DNA of 64,000 nucleotides. Origin: Alcanivorax sp. REN37 (GTDB taxonomy: Bacteria > Pseudomonadota > Gammaproteobacteria > Pseudomonadales > Alcanivoracaceae). This document shows positions 34,769-46,667 of this stretch, one piece after another. Where the stretch lies: positions 53,623 to 117,622 of the forward strand of contig NZ_JBGCUO010000003.1 in NCBI RefSeq assembly GCF_041102775.1. Reading direction: 5' to 3'. Every line of letters begins with the position of its first letter. The first letter of the stretch is position 1. The notes beneath the pieces were generated by a model that made no database searches, was not told the origin of the DNA, and saw only the letters and a list, made by a program, of their open reading frames with translations. A program made the translations under genes and the position numbers.

Positions 34769-36217
34769 TTACAGCGACGCGGCCTGTGCCAGCACCAGCA
34801 GCGGCTGCGGATAGACCCCGAGCACAATCACCAGGGCGGCGGCCAGCAGCAGCATGATGCCGCCAGCCTGCTGTTCCCAATTGAGCGGCGGTTGGCGACG
34901 AATCATGCGGCCTTCCAGCAGGAACAGCGTGGTCATCACTCGCAGGTAGTAGTACAGGCCAATGGCGGAGCCGACGATCAGCAACCCAATCAGCCACCAC
35001 AGCTGAGCACCAACACCCACTGCGATCAGGTAGAACTTGCCAATGAAACCGGCGGTGAGCGGAATACCCGCCAGCGACAGCATGCCCACCGTCATCACCG
35101 CGGTAAGCCAAGGGCGGCGCCAGAACAGACCGCGGTATTCGTACAGCGCATCGCTGTCGCGGCCACCGAACGGGCTCGACATTAAGGTCACCACGCCGAA
35201 CACCGCCACGCTGGTGAACAGGTAAGTGGCCATGTACACCACCGCCGCTTCCACCGACTCGACGTTACCCGGGAACACCACCAGCAGCAGGTAACCGAAG
35301 TGCGCCACCGAGGAGTAACCGAGCAGTCGCTTGATGTTGCTTTGCTGCAGCGCCAACAGGTTGCCGACCAAAATCGACAGCCCCGCCAGCACCATCAGCA
35401 TCGGCTTCAGCCAGCCTTCGTTCACCACCGGCAGTTCCATGAACAGACGCAGCATGACGGTGAACACCGCCACTTTGCCGACCGTGGCGAGGAAGGTCGC
35501 CACCGGCGCCGGCGCGCCTTCGTATACGTCCGGGGTCCACAGATGGAATGGCGCCAGCGACAGCTTGAAGGCGAAGCCGACCACCATCAGACCGAGGGCC
35601 AACTGGGCAAAGTGTGAGCCGCCATCAAGCAGCGCAAGGTCGGAAAACGCCAAGCTGCCGGCTTCGGCATACAACAACGCGGTGCCAAACAGCAGCGCAG
35701 CGCTGCCGGCGCCGGACAGCACCAAGTACTTGAGCGCGGCTTCCAGTGAACGGCGTTGGAAGAAGGCGTAGCCGATCATGCCGTACAGCGGCATCGACAT
35801 CAGTTCCAAGCCAATGAACATGCCAGCCAAGTGGCGCGTGCTCACCAGCACCAATGCGCCAGCCACCGACAGCAGCACCAGCAGGTACATTTCTTCCCGG
35901 TTAGCCGGGTAACCTTCCCCTTCTTGGTGACCGAGGTAGGCGCGCGCCAGCGTGGCCACGGCCAAGCCGGCCACCAGCACCAGCGCCATCATCATCACCG
36001 CCAGCCGGTCCACCGTCATCAGCGGGGTGACCTCCAGCGGTGCCACTTTCAGCACCGGATACAGCGACAGCAGCGCCAAGTTCAGCCCCACCACGGTGAT
36101 CAGGAAGGTCATGCGGTGGCAGCGTTTCCAAGCGATGCCGAGCATCGCCGCCATCAACGTGCCGGCGGTGATCAGCAATGGCAGCAGTGCAATAAAATGT
36201 TCAGTCGTCAGATTCAT
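34769..36217 (-). CDS. nuoN: NADH-quinone oxidoreductase subunit N
   Basis: 482 residues, about fourteen membrane helices, one of three antiporter-like subunits that carry protons in complex I. The family core is visible in SMPLYGMIGYAFFQRRSLEAALKYLVLSGAGSAALLFGTALLYAEAGSL and FAFKLSLAPFHLWTPDVYEGAPAPVATFLATVGKVA, with the buried charged residues expected for proton transfer. It is the last gene of the nuo operon, 12 bp after nuoM. Confidence 0.97.
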   Translation of the reverse strand: MNLTTEHFIALLPLLITAGTLMAAMLGIAWKRCHRMTFLITVVGLNLALLSLYPVLKVAPLEVTPLMTVDRLAVMMMALVLVAGLAVATLARAYLGHQEGEGYPANREEMYLLVLLSVAGALVLVSTRHLAGMFIGLELMSMPLYGMIGYAFFQRRSLEAALKYLVLSGAGSAALLFGTALLYAEAGSLAFSDLALLDGGSHFAQLALGLMVVGFAFKLSLAPFHLWTPDVYEGAPAPVATFLATVGKVAVFTVMLRLFMELPVVNEGWLKPMLMVLAGLSILVGNLLALQQSNIKRLLGYSSVAHFGYLLLVVFPGNVESVEAAVVYMATYLFTSVAVFGVVTLMSSPFGGRDSDALYEYRGLFWRRPWLTAVMTVGMLSLAGIPLTAGFIGKFYLIAVGVGAQLWWLIGLLIVGSAIGLYYYLRVMTTLFLLEGRMIRRQPPLNWEQQAGGIMLLLAAALVIVLGVYPQPLLVLAQAASL

Positions 36218-36229
36218 GGCTTCTCACCC

Positions 36230-37759
36230 TTACCGTACGCGGCCAAGTTGCGCCACGCCTTCCATCAGCCATTGCTGCACACCGCGCATGGCGGGTTCGG
36301 ACAGGTCGAGCACCGGTTGCGGGTACAGACCAACGCCCACCAGCAGCGCCGCCAGACCCAGGATCATGTACAGCTCGCGGTGGCTCGGTGCCGCCAGCGG
36401 CTGGTCGGATTTCGGCGCGCCAAAGTAGGCACGCTGGATCATGATCAATGCGTAGACCGAGCCCAGCACCAGACCGCTGGTCGCCAGCACCGCCACCCAC
36501 GGCCAGGTGCCGAAGGTACCGATCAGGATCAGGAATTCGCCGATGAAGTTACCGGTACCGGGCAGCCCCAGTGCAGCCGCTGCGAAGAACAAGCTCAGCG
36601 CCGGCAGGAACGGCAACCGTGCCCACAGGCCGCCCATCTGGCGCATGTCACGGGTTTTCAGACGCTCGTAGAGCTGGCCGCAGAGAATGAACAGCGCCGA
36701 CGCCGACAGTCCGTGGGCCACCATCTGCACCACCGCCCCTTGCAGTGCGGTGTAGCTGGCGCTGTACAAGGCGATCAGCACGAAGCCCATGTGCGACACG
36801 CTGGAATAGGCAATCAGACGCTTGATGTCGGTCTGCGCGAACGAGATCAGCGCACCGTACACGATGGCCAGCACACCCAGTCCCATGGCCACCGGCGCAA
36901 ACTCCGCCGAGGCTTCCGGGAACAGCGGAATGCCGAAGCGCAGCAGACCATAGGCCGCGGTTTTGAGCAGGATACCGGCCAAGTCCACCGAGCCGGCGGT
37001 GGGCGCTTGGGCGTGAGCATCCGGCAGCCAAGAGTGCAGCGGCACCACCGGGAATTTCACTGCGAAGGCGATGAAGAAGCCCAGCATCAGCAGCCACTGC
37101 ATGGCACTCGACATCGGCGTGTTCAGCAGGTCGCCGTAGAAGAACGTCAGCACCCCGGTGCTCTGATAGTGCACGAACACCAACCCGAGGATCGCCACCA
37201 GCATGATCAGGCCGCTGGCCTGGGTGTAAATGAAGAACTTGGTGGCCGCAGTGATACGGGATTTGCCGGCGGAGCTCTTGTGGCCCCACAGTGCGATGAG
37301 GAAATACATCGGCACCAGCATCATTTCCCAGAAGAAGAAGAACAGGAACAGGTCCAGCGCCAGGAACACGCCGGCCACGCCACCGATCACCCACAGCAGG
37401 TTGAGGTGGAAGAAGCCCACGCGGTGCTGGATTTCATTCCAGGAACACACCACCGACAGCACACCGAGCAAACCGGTCAGTGCAATCATCAGCAGCGACA
37501 AGCCATCCAGCCCGAGGTGCACGCTGATACCCAGGCGCGGGATCCAATCCCAGTGGAATTCCTGGGCGAACTGGGGCGCAGCCCCTGGCATCGGCGCCAA
37601 GCTGTAGTCACCGGTGGCCCACAGGTACAGGCTCAGACCCAGCAGCAACAGCATCGACAGCAGCGCCACCCATCGGGTAGCGAGGGTATTTACTTTCTCC
37701 ATCTGCCAGCACAGCAGGCCGGCGATGAAGGGAATCAGAATCAGCCAAGGCAACATCAT
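36230..37759 (-). CDS. nuoM: NADH-quinone oxidoreductase subunit M
   Basis: 509 residues with the antiporter-like core of complex I: FFFFWEMMLVPMYFLIALWGHKS, FAVKFPVVPLHSWLPDAHAQAPTAGSVDLAGILLKTAAYGLLRF, and KRLIAYSSVSHMGFVLIALYS. The Glu and Lys residues of the proton pathway lie in these segments. Length fits the family. It lies 27 bp after nuoL and 12 bp before nuoN. Confidence 0.98.
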   Translation of the reverse strand: MMLPWLILIPFIAGLLCWQMEKVNTLATRWVALLSMLLLLGLSLYLWATGDYSLAPMPGAAPQFAQEFHWDWIPRLGISVHLGLDGLSLLMIALTGLLGVLSVVCSWNEIQHRVGFFHLNLLWVIGGVAGVFLALDLFLFFFFWEMMLVPMYFLIALWGHKSSAGKSRITAATKFFIYTQASGLIMLVAILGLVFVHYQSTGVLTFFYGDLLNTPMSSAMQWLLMLGFFIAFAVKFPVVPLHSWLPDAHAQAPTAGSVDLAGILLKTAAYGLLRFGIPLFPEASAEFAPVAMGLGVLAIVYGALISFAQTDIKRLIAYSSVSHMGFVLIALYSASYTALQGAVVQMVAHGLSASALFILCGQLYERLKTRDMRQMGGLWARLPFLPALSLFFAAAALGLPGTGNFIGEFLILIGTFGTWPWVAVLATSGLVLGSVYALIMIQRAYFGAPKSDQPLAAPSHRELYMILGLAALLVGVGLYPQPVLDLSEPAMRGVQQWLMEGVAQLGRVR

Positions 37760-37786
37760 GAGTCGTCAGATCCTCTCACAGGGGCC

Positions 37787-39634
37787 TCAGCCCAACACCA
37801 GAAGGGCGCCCAGAACCAGCACCATGCCGCCGGCCAAGGTCACGGCGTACCAGCGCAGATAGCCGGTTTCCCACGACACGGCCAGGCGATTGCCGAGCCG
37901 CACCACACCCGGTATCAGACCGAGCAGCTGATCCACCGGATCGCTTTTCAGCAAGCGGGTCAGCAGCAGATAAGGCTTCACAAACAGGGCGTCATACAAC
38001 ACATCGAAGCCCCAGCCACTGCCCCAGAGGGCGGACAACGCCCGGCCACCGCCGGTCGCCGCCACACTCGCCACCGCCTGACGGCGACGGCCACTCCACA
38101 GCACCAGCGCCAACACCACACCGGACAGCGCCAACGCGATGGAAGCCAGCTCGATCTGCAATTTCTCCGGCCCCCCGGCGTGGCCGATGCTTTCCGGCAG
38201 CACCCCGGCCAGCGGCGGGATGATCATGGCGCCGAGGCCAGTGGACAGCACCATGAGCACCACCAGCGGCAGCGTGTGGCTGACACCACGGCCCGGCTGG
38301 GCCTCGCCCTGGGCCGGTCCATGGAACACCAGCATGATCAGGCGGAAGGTATAGATCGAGGTCAGGAAGGCACCGAACAGACCGGCATACAGCAGTCCGC
38401 TCTGGCCGGCCGCAAAGGCCTCCCAAAGGATTTCATCTTTGGAATAGAAGCCAGCGGTAATGAACGGCAGGGCCGCCAGCGCCGCGCCACCGATCAAGAA
38501 CGAGGCGTAGGCCACCGGCAGGCGTTTCCACAGGCCACCCATGCGGAAGATATTCTGTTCGTGGTGGCAGCCGAGGATCACCGCGCCGGACGCCAGGAAC
38601 AATAGCGCCTTGAAGAACGCGTGGGTCATCAGGTGGAACACCGCGGCATCCCAAGCCTGTACGCCGAGCGCCAAGAACATGTAACCGATCTGGCTCATGG
38701 TCGAGTACGCCAGCACCCGCTTGATGTCGGTCTGCACCAGTGCGGCAAAGCCTGCCATGACTAGTGTTACAGCACCGATCACGCCCACCAAATGCAGCAC
38801 TTCCGGCGCCAGTAAGTAAAGGCCGTAGGTGCGCGCAATCAGGTAGACACCGGCAGTAACCATGGTGGCAGCGTGGATCAACGCCGACACCGGGGTCGGG
38901 CCGGCCATCGCGTCCGCCAGCCAGGTTTGCAGCGGCAGCTGGGCTGATTTGCCCACCGCGCCGCCCAGCAGCATCAGCGTGGCCAAGTTGATCCACAGAT
39001 CGCCCTCAGCGAATTTCTGCGGCGCCAGCACCAGCAGCTCTTGGATATTCAAGGTGCCGAGCTGGGTGTAGAGAATCAGCAGGCCAATGGCGAGGAACAC
39101 GTCACCGACGCGGGTGACAATGAACGCCTTCAGCGCCGCCGCGCCGTTGTTCGGATCACGGAAGTAGAAGCCGATCAGCAGGTAGGAGCACAGCCCCACG
39201 CCTTCCCAGCCGAGATACAGGAACAGCAGGTTGTCCGCCAGCACCAGGCACAGCATCGCCGCCACGAACAGGTTGGTGTAGGCGAAGAAGCGTGAATACC
39301 CTTCTTCACCGCGCATGTACCACGACGCAAACAGGTGAATCAGGAAGCCAACGCCGGTGACCACGCCGAGCATGGTGACCGCAAGGCCGTCCAGATAGAG
39401 CGTGAACGACGGGTCGAAACGGCCCACTGTCATCCACTGCCACAAGGTAATAGACACCGGCTGCCCACCACTGGCGAGGAAGTCAGCGATCACCCAAGCA
39501 GCGCTGAGCGCGGCCAGGAAAACGCTGCCCACGCCCAGCGTGGCGGCGGTGTTCTCAGACAGCCGGCCACGGGAGAAGGCCAGCAGTACAAAGCCGATCA
39601 GCGGCAACAGTATGGTCAGAGGAAGGAGGTTCAT
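37787..39634 (-). CDS. nuoL: NADH-quinone oxidoreductase subunit L
   Basis: 615 residues, the most distal antiporter-like subunit, which carries the long lateral helix in other complexes. Visible landmarks are [72 protein letters not shown] and [20 protein letters not shown]. The first four bases overlap the end of nuoK, so the genes are translationally coupled. Confidence 0.98.
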   Translation of the reverse strand: MNLLPLTILLPLIGFVLLAFSRGRLSENTAATLGVGSVFLAALSAAWVIADFLASGGQPVSITLWQWMTVGRFDPSFTLYLDGLAVTMLGVVTGVGFLIHLFASWYMRGEEGYSRFFAYTNLFVAAMLCLVLADNLLFLYLGWEGVGLCSYLLIGFYFRDPNNGAAALKAFIVTRVGDVFLAIGLLILYTQLGTLNIQELLVLAPQKFAEGDLWINLATLMLLGGAVGKSAQLPLQTWLADAMAGPTPVSALIHAATMVTAGVYLIARTYGLYLLAPEVLHLVGVIGAVTLVMAGFAALVQTDIKRVLAYSTMSQIGYMFLALGVQAWDAAVFHLMTHAFFKALLFLASGAVILGCHHEQNIFRMGGLWKRLPVAYASFLIGGAALAALPFITAGFYSKDEILWEAFAAGQSGLLYAGLFGAFLTSIYTFRLIMLVFHGPAQGEAQPGRGVSHTLPLVVLMVLSTGLGAMIIPPLAGVLPESIGHAGGPEKLQIELASIALALSGVVLALVLWSGRRRQAVASVAATGGGRALSALWGSGWGFDVLYDALFVKPYLLLTRLLKSDPVDQLLGLIPGVVRLGNRLAVSWETGYLRWYAVTLAGGMVLVLGALLVLG

Positions 39635-39933
39635 CCGCGCATCTCGCTCGCTGTGTCCACATCAATGCTGTTGAAGCGCCGGTACAGCTGCAGCAGGATC
39701 GCCAGCCCGATGGTGGCTTCCGCCGCCGCCAGCGTCAGCGTCAGGATGAACATCACCTGCCCGTCCGGCTGCATCCAGTGGGCGCCGCCCACCACAAATG
39801 CCAGCGCCACCGCGTTCATCATCACTTCCAGGCTCAGCAGCACGAACAACACGTTGCGGCGCATCATCAGGCCGGCCATGCCGAGGCTGAACAGAATGGC
39901 CGACAGGGCCAGACCGTGTTCGAGGGGGATCAT
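39631..39933 (-). CDS. nuoK: NADH-quinone oxidoreductase subunit K
   Basis: A 100-residue membrane subunit with three helices. [15 protein letters not shown] carries the conserved Glu of the membrane proton pathway and [20 protein letters not shown] the second Glu. The normal length is about 100. It overlaps nuoJ and nuoL by 4 bp each, the tight packing usual in this operon. Confidence 0.97.
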   Translation of the reverse strand: MIPLEHGLALSAILFSLGMAGLMMRRNVLFVLLSLEVMMNAVALAFVVGGAHWMQPDGQVMFILTLTLAAAEATIGLAILLQLYRRFNSIDVDTASEMRG

Positions 39934-40472
39934 TTACCCTGCTCCTTCTGTTTGAACGCCCGGATCGCCGCCGGCAGCTGGCTGTCAGAACGGCCCATGT
40001 GCCACGCGCCGACCAGGGCGGCCAGCAGCAGCATGGAAGCCAGTTCCACCATCAGCAGGTAGGGGCCATAGAGCGCCACACCGACTTCCTTGGCGCCGAT
40101 CAGGTCACCAGAAACCATGCCCAGCGACGGTGCCGAGAACAGCATGTAGAGCAGTTCCAGCAGCAAAATGGCGGCGAGGATCGCTGGCCCGACCCAGGCG
40201 CCGGGGCTGAGCCACTTGCGCTCGCGCTCCCGCGTCGCCGGGCCGAGGTTGAGCATCATCACCACGAATACGAACAGCACCATGATGGCGCCGGCGTAGA
40301 CGATGATTTCCAGCGCGCCCGCCAACGGCGCCCCGAGACTGAACAAACACACCGCCACCGCCATCAGCGACACCACGAAATACAGCAGCGCGCGCACCGG
40401 CTCGGTGTGGGTAATCACCCGCAGGGTGGCCAGCACTGCAATCAGCGCGGCGGAATAGAACACAAATGCCAT
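39930..40472 (-). CDS. nuoJ: NADH-quinone oxidoreductase subunit J
   Basis: 180 residues with five membrane helices, including [24 protein letters not shown], the distorted helix region of subunit J that changes conformation during the redox cycle. It sits between nuoI (11-bp gap) and nuoK (4-bp overlap). The C-terminus is basic and short. Confidence 0.97.
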   Translation of the reverse strand: MAFVFYSAALIAVLATLRVITHTEPVRALLYFVVSLMAVAVCLFSLGAPLAGALEIIVYAGAIMVLFVFVVMMLNLGPATRERERKWLSPGAWVGPAILAAILLLELLYMLFSAPSLGMVSGDLIGAKEVGVALYGPYLLMVELASMLLLAALVGAWHMGRSDSQLPAAIRAFKQKEQGK

Positions 40473-40483
40473 GGTTCTCCTCC

Positions 40484-41032
40484 TTACGGCAGCAGCGACT
40501 TGACGCTGACCGGTTCCGCCTCGTTCTCGGCGGCGCCCTTGGGCTTGTCCTGGATCGCCATGCCCGCTACCCGGTAGAAGTTGTACTCCGGGTTCTTGCC
40601 GGGGCCGCTGATCAGCAGGTCCTCTTTTTCGTACACCAGATCCTGGCGTTTGAATTCGCCCATTTCGAAGTCCGGCGTCAGTTGGATCGCGGTGGTCGGG
40701 CAGGCTTCTTCACACAGGCCGCAGAAGATGCAGCGTGAGAAGTTGATGCGGAAGAACTCCGGGTACCAGCGACCGTCTTCGCGTTCGGCTTTCTGTAGCG
40801 CGATACAGCCCACCGGGCATGCCACCGCACACAGGTTGCAGGCCACGCAACGCTCATCACCGTCTGGGTCGCGGGTCAGCACGATACGGCCGCGATAACG
40901 CGGCGGCAGATACACCGGCTCTTCCGGGTACTGCAGCGTGTCGCGTTTGCGGAATGCGTGGGAGAACACCATCAGCAGGCTGCGCACCTGGGTCCAGGCG
41001 CCGTGCACCACGTTGGCAAGATATCTGAACAT
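40484..41032 (-). CDS. nuoI: NADH-quinone oxidoreductase subunit I, two 4Fe-4S clusters
   Basis: A 182-residue peripheral-arm subunit carrying the N6a and N6b clusters. Two motifs of the form CxxCxxCxxxCP are present: [12 protein letters not shown] and [12 protein letters not shown]. The N-terminus has an amphipathic membrane-associating segment. The C-terminal extension [14 protein letters not shown] is a little longer than in E. coli. It follows nuoH with a 14-bp gap. Confidence 0.98.
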   Translation of the reverse strand: MFRYLANVVHGAWTQVRSLLMVFSHAFRKRDTLQYPEEPVYLPPRYRGRIVLTRDPDGDERCVACNLCAVACPVGCIALQKAEREDGRWYPEFFRINFSRCIFCGLCEEACPTTAIQLTPDFEMGEFKRQDLVYEKEDLLISGPGKNPEYNFYRVAGMAIQDKPKGAAENEAEPVSVKSLLP

Positions 41033-41046
41033 GGGCAGGTTCCTCG

Positions 41047-42051
41047 TCAGTTCACGGCCGGCGCGGTGGCCAACACCACGGCGCCGGTCACCAGCAGGTT
41101 GATCAAGGTCAGCGGCAGGCAGAATTTCCAGCCGAACGACATCACCTGGTCATAGCGCGGCCGCGGCAAGCTGGCGCGCAACAGGATGAAGATCATGATG
41201 AAGAAGCCGGTTTTGAGGGCGAACCACACCAGCGGGATCTGTGGCAGCCAACCGAACGGACCGTGCCAGCCACCGAAGAACAGCACCGCCATCAGCGCCG
41301 ACACCAGTACCACACCGATGTACTCACCGACGAAGAACATGCCCCATTTCATGCCGGCATATTCCACGTGGTAGCCGTCGGCCAGTTCTTGCTCGGCTTC
41401 CGGTTGGTCGAACGGGTGACGGTGGGTCACCGCTACACCGGCGATGAAGAAGGTCACGAAACCGAAGAACTGCGGAATGATGAACCACAGGTGGTCGGCC
41501 TGGTAATTAACGATGTCGATCATGTTGAACGAACCGACCTGGGCGACGATGCCAAGCAAGGCAATGCCCAAGAACACTTCGTAGGACACGGTCTGGGCCG
41601 AGGCACGCATGGCCCCCAGCAGCGCGTATTTGTTGTTCGACGACCAGCCGGCGAACAGCACCGCATAAACACCGAGTCCGGCCATCGCCATGAAGAACAG
41701 GATGCCGATATGCAGGTCCGCCACCCACCAGGTCGGCGTGACCGGAATGATGGCAAACGCCGCCAGCAGCGCACTCATGGCCACGATCGGCGCCAAGGTG
41801 AAGATCAGCTTGTCAGCGAACGGCGGCGTCCAGTCCTCTTTGAAGAACATCTTCAGCATGTCCGCCACCAGCTGGAACATGCCGAACGGACCGACCCGGT
41901 TGGGGCCGTAACGGTCTTGCCACAGCGCCAGCAGGCGCCGCTCGATGAAGCTCAGCAGCGCACCGGCGATCACCACCGCCAGCAAGATCACCACCGCTTT
42001 GAGGATATGGATCAGAAGCGCCAACGCTTCCGGAGACAGCCAATCCGTCAT
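41047..42051 (-). CDS. nuoH: NADH-quinone oxidoreductase subunit H
   Basis: 334 residues with eight or nine membrane helices. It forms most of the quinone chamber beside NuoB and NuoD. Characteristic stretches are [39 protein letters not shown] and [35 protein letters not shown], whose acidic loops are proposed coupling sites. It overlaps nuoG by 4 bp. Confidence 0.98.
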   Translation of the reverse strand: MTDWLSPEALALLIHILKAVVILLAVVIAGALLSFIERRLLALWQDRYGPNRVGPFGMFQLVADMLKMFFKEDWTPPFADKLIFTLAPIVAMSALLAAFAIIPVTPTWWVADLHIGILFFMAMAGLGVYAVLFAGWSSNNKYALLGAMRASAQTVSYEVFLGIALLGIVAQVGSFNMIDIVNYQADHLWFIIPQFFGFVTFFIAGVAVTHRHPFDQPEAEQELADGYHVEYAGMKWGMFFVGEYIGVVLVSALMAVLFFGGWHGPFGWLPQIPLVWFALKTGFFIMIFILLRASLPRPRYDQVMSFGWKFCLPLTLINLLVTGAVVLATAPAVN

Positions 42052-44765
42052 GGGCGCACCCCCTTGATCTCGGTCACTCGGGCCTGGGCCGCCAGCAGCG
42101 GTACACCCGGGAAGCCCACCGGCAGACCCACTACATCGGCCGCCAGCGTGTCATCCTGGCGCAGCGGCAACACCACGCGCTCGCCGGCCACGTCCAGTTG
42201 TACGAACGCCGCGTCCTGCACGCCGGCCGCCGCAGCGGTGGCCGGAGACAGCGCCACATAGGGCTGCTCCATACGCGCCTGGATCGGCGTGGCGCGGGCA
42301 CTGTTCTCGTCGCTGCCGAACAGATGGTGCAAACGCACCACTGCCAGCCCGGCGCCCTGCTCGGCAGCCGGCGCGGCAAAGTAGCCCAGCGCTCCGCTCG
42401 GCGCCGAGGTCAGGCGCACACCCGGATCACCGGCTTTCAAGTGGCCGCCGACTTCGTCTTGGAACTTGTTCCACGCCGACGGCGAGTTCCAGCCTGGCGC
42501 CCACGCGAACGGCACCAGTTGGCGCGGCTCCTGAGTGCCGCTGTAGCCCTCCATCGAGAACGCCAGCGCGCTGTCAATGTCTTGCGGCATGCGTGGCTCG
42601 TGCACCGAAATGTTGGCGCGCATGGAGGTGCGACCGGAATAACGGTGCGGTTCACGGGCAATGCGCAAGCCCTTGATGCGCAGGTCAGCACCCGGCGCAG
42701 CATCCGGGATCGCCGCCAGCAACGGCTGGCTGGCTGCACAGGCACGGGTCACTTGGTCGAGCTGAGTCCAGTCCACCTCACGGCCCTGCAGCATGCAGTC
42801 GATCGCGTGCAGCCAGCGCCAGGATTCCTTGATCACGTCCTGCGGGCGGTAGTAGGACGGGTCGAATACTTGGAAGAAGCGTTGCGCGCGGCCTTCCAGG
42901 CTGACCAGAGTGCCATCACCTTCGGCAAAACTGGCCGCTGACAGCACCATGTCTGCCGACAGCGAGGTGGCGTGCATCTGATGGTCGAGCAACACCAGGC
43001 TGGACAGCTGCTCCAGCAACGGGTTGAGGCGCGCCGCCGGCAACCGGCGGAACAGGTCATTCTCCAGCACCACCGCCGCCTGGGCGTCGCTGCGGGTCAG
43101 CGCCGCATCCAGCGACACATCGCGCTGGGCCGCTTGGTCAGCGGTCAGCAGCGTCAGCCCGTAGCTGTTGGCTTCCGCCTGGACCATCAGCGCCGAGCCG
43201 TCCACGCCGGCCGCTTTCAGCGCACGACCGATGTTGGCGGCCGCTTGCAGCACCGCTTCGGAATTCAGCGACACGCCGGAGATCAGCAGCGGGCGCTTGG
43301 CGCCTTTCAATGCCTTGGCAATCTGCTCCGCTTGAGCGCGGGTGGCGTCATCCAAGTCGGCAACCGCCGGCGCGGATGGGTCGAGCAGGTGGGCCACGGC
43401 GTGGCCGAGACGAGCGATGGCCGCCGCGTCACCACGGAAGCTGCCGGCCGCCACGTCGTCGAGGCGGGTGGCGCGCGGCGCGGCAATGAACAGCGGATGG
43501 CGGGCGTGCTGGGCCACGTTCTTGACCGCCGCCGCATCCCACTCGGCGATGCGGTGACCGGCGGCGATGTCCACGGCAGCGCCCTTGACCGACTGGCGCA
43601 CGGCCAGCGCCACACGCGCAGCGGTCTGGGTCAGGTCTTCACCGAGCACCAGCACGGCATCGTGCTGCTCTACTTCACGCAGCGTCGGCGTGGGCAGCGC
43701 ACCGTCACGCAGGATCTGCACCGCCAGCTGTTGGCAGCGCAGTTCATCGGCGGCGATGCCGTAGTAGAAGTTCTCTGCGCCAACCATCTGCTGCAAAGCA
43801 AAGTTGCTTTCGATGCTGGCCCGTGGCGAACCGATGCCGATCACGGTTTTGCCGCGCAGGCGCTCCACCGCAGCATGTACCGCCTGGTCGAGGCCGAGCG
43901 TGGCACCACCGCGCAGGGTCGGCTGGCGCGGACGGTCGTCGCGGTTAACGTAGCCATAACCGAAGCGACCACGGTCGCACAGGAAGTATTGGTTCACGTC
44001 GCCGTTGTAGCGGTTCTCAACCCGGCGCAGTTCACCATAGCGCTCGCCCGGGCTGATGTTGCAGCCGCTGGCGCAGCCCTGGCAGATGCTCGGTGCGAAC
44101 TGCATGTCCCACTTGCGGTTGTAGCGCTCGGAGTGGGTCTTGTCGGTGAACACACCGGTCGGGCACACCTCGGTGAGGTTGCCGGAGAACTCGCTTTCCA
44201 GGGTGCCGTCTTCGACGCGGCCGAAGTACAGGTTGCTGTTGGCACCGTAAACGCCGAGGTCGGTGCCACCGGCGTAATCCTGGTAGTAGCGCACGCAGCG
44301 GTAACAGGCGATACAGCGGTTCATCTCATGGCCAATGAAAGGCCCGAGCTCTTGGTTCTGGTGGGTACGCTTGCTGAAGCGGTAGCGGCGCACGCTGTGT
44401 GCCGTCATCACCGTCATGTCCTGCAAATGGCAGTGGCCGCCTTCCTCGCACACCGGACAGTCGTGCGGGTGGTTGGTCATGATCAGCTCCACCACGCTCT
44501 TGCGGAATGCCACCGCCTCGTCATCGGCGATCGACACCCATGCGCTTTGCGCAGCCGGGGTCATGCAGGACATCACCAAGCGGCCGCGGGTGTCGTTCTC
44601 GTCGGCGAATTGCTTCACCGCGCAGGCGCGGCACGCGCCCACCGAACCCAGTGCCGGGTGCCAGCAGAAATAGGGCACATCCAGCCCCAGCGACAGACAG
44701 GCTTGCAGCAGGTTGTCTGCGCCGTCCACCTCGTATTGCTTGCCATCAATATGGATCGTGGCCAT
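42048..44765 (-). CDS. nuoG: NADH-quinone oxidoreductase subunit G
   Basis: 905 residues from ATG 44763-44765 ([20 protein letters not shown]), which equals the E. coli start; the frame extends 7 codons further upstream. It is the large peripheral-arm iron-sulfur subunit. It has an N-terminal ferredoxin-like 2Fe-2S domain ([17 protein letters not shown]), a His/Cys 4Fe-4S motif ([18 protein letters not shown]), more Cys motifs ([20 protein letters not shown]) and a C-terminal molybdopterin-oxidoreductase-like region without catalytic function. The CQGCASGC motif indicates the additional distal N7 cluster. It overlaps nuoH by 4 bp and follows nuoF by 48 bp. Confidence 0.97.
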   Translation of the reverse strand: MATIHIDGKQYEVDGADNLLQACLSLGLDVPYFCWHPALGSVGACRACAVKQFADENDTRGRLVMSCMTPAAQSAWVSIADDEAVAFRKSVVELIMTNHPHDCPVCEEGGHCHLQDMTVMTAHSVRRYRFSKRTHQNQELGPFIGHEMNRCIACYRCVRYYQDYAGGTDLGVYGANSNLYFGRVEDGTLESEFSGNLTEVCPTGVFTDKTHSERYNRKWDMQFAPSICQGCASGCNISPGERYGELRRVENRYNGDVNQYFLCDRGRFGYGYVNRDDRPRQPTLRGGATLGLDQAVHAAVERLRGKTVIGIGSPRASIESNFALQQMVGAENFYYGIAADELRCQQLAVQILRDGALPTPTLREVEQHDAVLVLGEDLTQTAARVALAVRQSVKGAAVDIAAGHRIAEWDAAAVKNVAQHARHPLFIAAPRATRLDDVAAGSFRGDAAAIARLGHAVAHLLDPSAPAVADLDDATRAQAEQIAKALKGAKRPLLISGVSLNSEAVLQAAANIGRALKAAGVDGSALMVQAEANSYGLTLLTADQAAQRDVSLDAALTRSDAQAAVVLENDLFRRLPAARLNPLLEQLSSLVLLDHQMHATSLSADMVLSAASFAEGDGTLVSLEGRAQRFFQVFDPSYYRPQDVIKESWRWLHAIDCMLQGREVDWTQLDQVTRACAASQPLLAAIPDAAPGADLRIKGLRIAREPHRYSGRTSMRANISVHEPRMPQDIDSALAFSMEGYSGTQEPRQLVPFAWAPGWNSPSAWNKFQDEVGGHLKAGDPGVRLTSAPSGALGYFAAPAAEQGAGLAVVRLHHLFGSDENSARATPIQARMEQPYVALSPATAAAAGVQDAAFVQLDVAGERVVLPLRQDDTLAADVVGLPVGFPGVPLLAAQARVTEIKGVRP

Positions 44766-44813
44766 AACGTCTTCTTGCCTCATCACCGCCAGGCGGTGGG
44801 AAAAGAAATCGGA

Positions 44814-46163
44814 TCACACACCCAGCGCTTGCGGCGCCGCAGCGGGCGCCCCAGCCACCGACGCGATGCCGGCCTGGAACTCGTCACGGAAGTACTTGAG
44901 CGCACTGCCCAGCGGCTCCACCGCCCCCGGCGCGTGGGCGCAGAAGGTTTTTCCGGGGCCGGCATTACGGACAATGGTTTCCAGCAGTTCGAGGTCGCCC
45001 TCCTGCCCTTCACCGTGCTCCAGTGCGCGCAGCACTTTCACACTCCAAGGCAGCGCATCACGGCACGGCGTGCACCAGCCGCAGGACTCGCGGGCGAAGA
45101 ACTCTTCCATGTTGCGCAGCAGCGACACCATGCTCACGGTGTGGTCCACCGCCATCGCCAGCGCGGTCCCCATACGGGTGCCAACCTTGCCGATGCCGCC
45201 AGAGTACATTTGCGCGTCCAGGTGTTCCGGCAGCAGGAAGCCGGTGCCGGCGCCACCGGGCTGCCAGGCTTTCAGGGTGAAGCCGTCTTTCAGGCCCCCG
45301 GCGTAGTCTTCCAGCAGCTCACGGGCGGTGATGCCCAGCGGCAACTCCCAGATGCCCGGATTCTTCACCTTGCCGGAAAAGCCCATCAGCTTGGTGCCGT
45401 GGTCTTCCGAGCCGGGCAGGCAAAGGCCTTGGTACCACTCCACACCGTGCTGGATGATGGCCGGCACGTTGGACAGGGTTTCCACGTTGTTGACGCAGGT
45501 GGGCTTGCCCCACACCCCCACCGCTGCCGGGAACGGCGGCTTGGCACGCGGATTGGCGCGGCGGCCTTCCAGCGAATTGATCAGTGCGGTTTCTTCACCA
45601 CAGATGTAGCGGCCAGCGCCGGTGTGCACGAACAGCTCGAAATCAAAACCGCTTCCAAGAATGTTGTTGCCGAGCAGGCCAGCTGCCTTGGCTTCTTCAA
45701 TCGCCTGGCGCAGGTTGCGCGCCGCGTCGACGTACTCGCCACGCAGGAAGATGTAACCGCGGTAGGCCTTCAGTGCGCGCGCGCTGATGATCATGCCCTC
45801 GATCAGCAGGTGCGGCTGCTGCTCCATGATCATGCGGTCCTTCCATGTATTCGGCTCCATCTCGTCCGCGTTGCACAGCAGGTAGCGGATGTTGAGCGAC
45901 TCATCCTTGGGCATCAGGCTCCACTTCACCCCGGTGGGGAAGCCGGCGCCGCCACGGCCTTTGAGGCCGGCAGCTTTCACCTGCTCAACGATGTCGTCGG
46001 TGGCGAAATCACGCAGCGCCTTGGCCAGTGCTTGGTAGCCGTTCTTGCTGCGGTACTCCTCCAGCCAAATCGGCGCGCCATCTTCGCGCAGCCGCCAGGT
46101 CAGCGGGTGGGTTTCCTCCGCCTTGGCAATGCTGTTGAGGGGACCAAAAGACGTCAGAGTCAT
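44814..46163 (-). CDS. nuoF: NADH-quinone oxidoreductase subunit F, NADH- and FMN-binding
   Basis: 449 residues. This subunit oxidises NADH with FMN and passes electrons to the N3 4Fe-4S cluster. [17 protein letters not shown] is the flavin/nucleotide loop, [16 protein letters not shown] binds FMN/NADH, and [12 protein letters not shown] with a later Cys carries N3. Its start overlaps nuoE by 4 bp. The C-terminal tail ([13 protein letters not shown]) is Ala-rich. Confidence 0.98.
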   Translation of the reverse strand: MTLTSFGPLNSIAKAEETHPLTWRLREDGAPIWLEEYRSKNGYQALAKALRDFATDDIVEQVKAAGLKGRGGAGFPTGVKWSLMPKDESLNIRYLLCNADEMEPNTWKDRMIMEQQPHLLIEGMIISARALKAYRGYIFLRGEYVDAARNLRQAIEEAKAAGLLGNNILGSGFDFELFVHTGAGRYICGEETALINSLEGRRANPRAKPPFPAAVGVWGKPTCVNNVETLSNVPAIIQHGVEWYQGLCLPGSEDHGTKLMGFSGKVKNPGIWELPLGITARELLEDYAGGLKDGFTLKAWQPGGAGTGFLLPEHLDAQMYSGGIGKVGTRMGTALAMAVDHTVSMVSLLRNMEEFFARESCGWCTPCRDALPWSVKVLRALEHGEGQEGDLELLETIVRNAGPGKTFCAHAPGAVEPLGSALKYFRDEFQAGIASVAGAPAAAPQALGV

Positions 46164-46657
46164 GCGTATTTCTCCAACAGTTGCGGCACCGCCTCGACGC
46201 TCAGGTTGCCGTAGGTGTCATCGTCGATCATCAACGCCGGCGCTTTGTCGCAGTTGCCGAGACAGCACACCGGCAGCAGCGTAAAACGGCCGTCAGCGGT
46301 GGTTTCGCCTAGGCCGATGCCGAGCTGCGCCGAAATCGCGCTCAGTACCGATTCGTGACCGCCAATGAAGCACACCATGCTGTCGCACACGCGCACGATG
46401 TGGCGGCCCACCGGCTGGCGGAAGATCTGGCTGTAGAAGGTCGCCACGCCTTCCACGTCTGCCGCGGGAATACCAAGGATGTCGGCGATCTGGTAAATCG
46501 CCGCGTCCGGCACCCAGCCGTGATGGGATTGCACGATTTTCAGCGCTTCGATGGACGCCGCGCGCGGATCTTCGTAGTGCTGCATCTCGGTGGTGATGGC
46601 CGCCCGCTCGGCGTCGCTGAGCCGGTAGCCGTCGGAGTAAATCAGGGTGTTGCTCAT
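46160..46657 (-). CDS. nuoE: NADH-quinone oxidoreductase subunit E, 2Fe-2S thioredoxin-like
   Basis: A 165-residue subunit with the N1a 2Fe-2S cluster. Cluster ligands are visible as CDSMVC (C-x4-C) and [10 protein letters not shown] (C-x3-C). The N-terminal helical part contains [32 protein letters not shown]. It lies 10 bp after nuoCD and overlaps nuoF by 4 bp. Confidence 0.97.
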   Translation of the reverse strand: MSNTLIYSDGYRLSDAERAAITTEMQHYEDPRAASIEALKIVQSHHGWVPDAAIYQIADILGIPAADVEGVATFYSQIFRQPVGRHIVRVCDSMVCFIGGHESVLSAISAQLGIGLGETTADGRFTLLPVCCLGNCDKAPALMIDDDTYGNLSVEAVPQLLEKYA

Positions 46658-46667
46658 GGTGCTCTCC

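Noticed and set aside
35756..38605. 949-aa open frame on the plus strand
   Set aside because: It is antisense to nuoN, nuoM and nuoL. Its composition (very rich in Gln, His, Arg) is the usual mirror of GC-rich genes, with no start signal or domain.
42972..46214. 1080-aa open frame on the plus strand
   Set aside because: It is antisense to nuoG and nuoF. Codon use shadows the real genes and no family pattern is visible.
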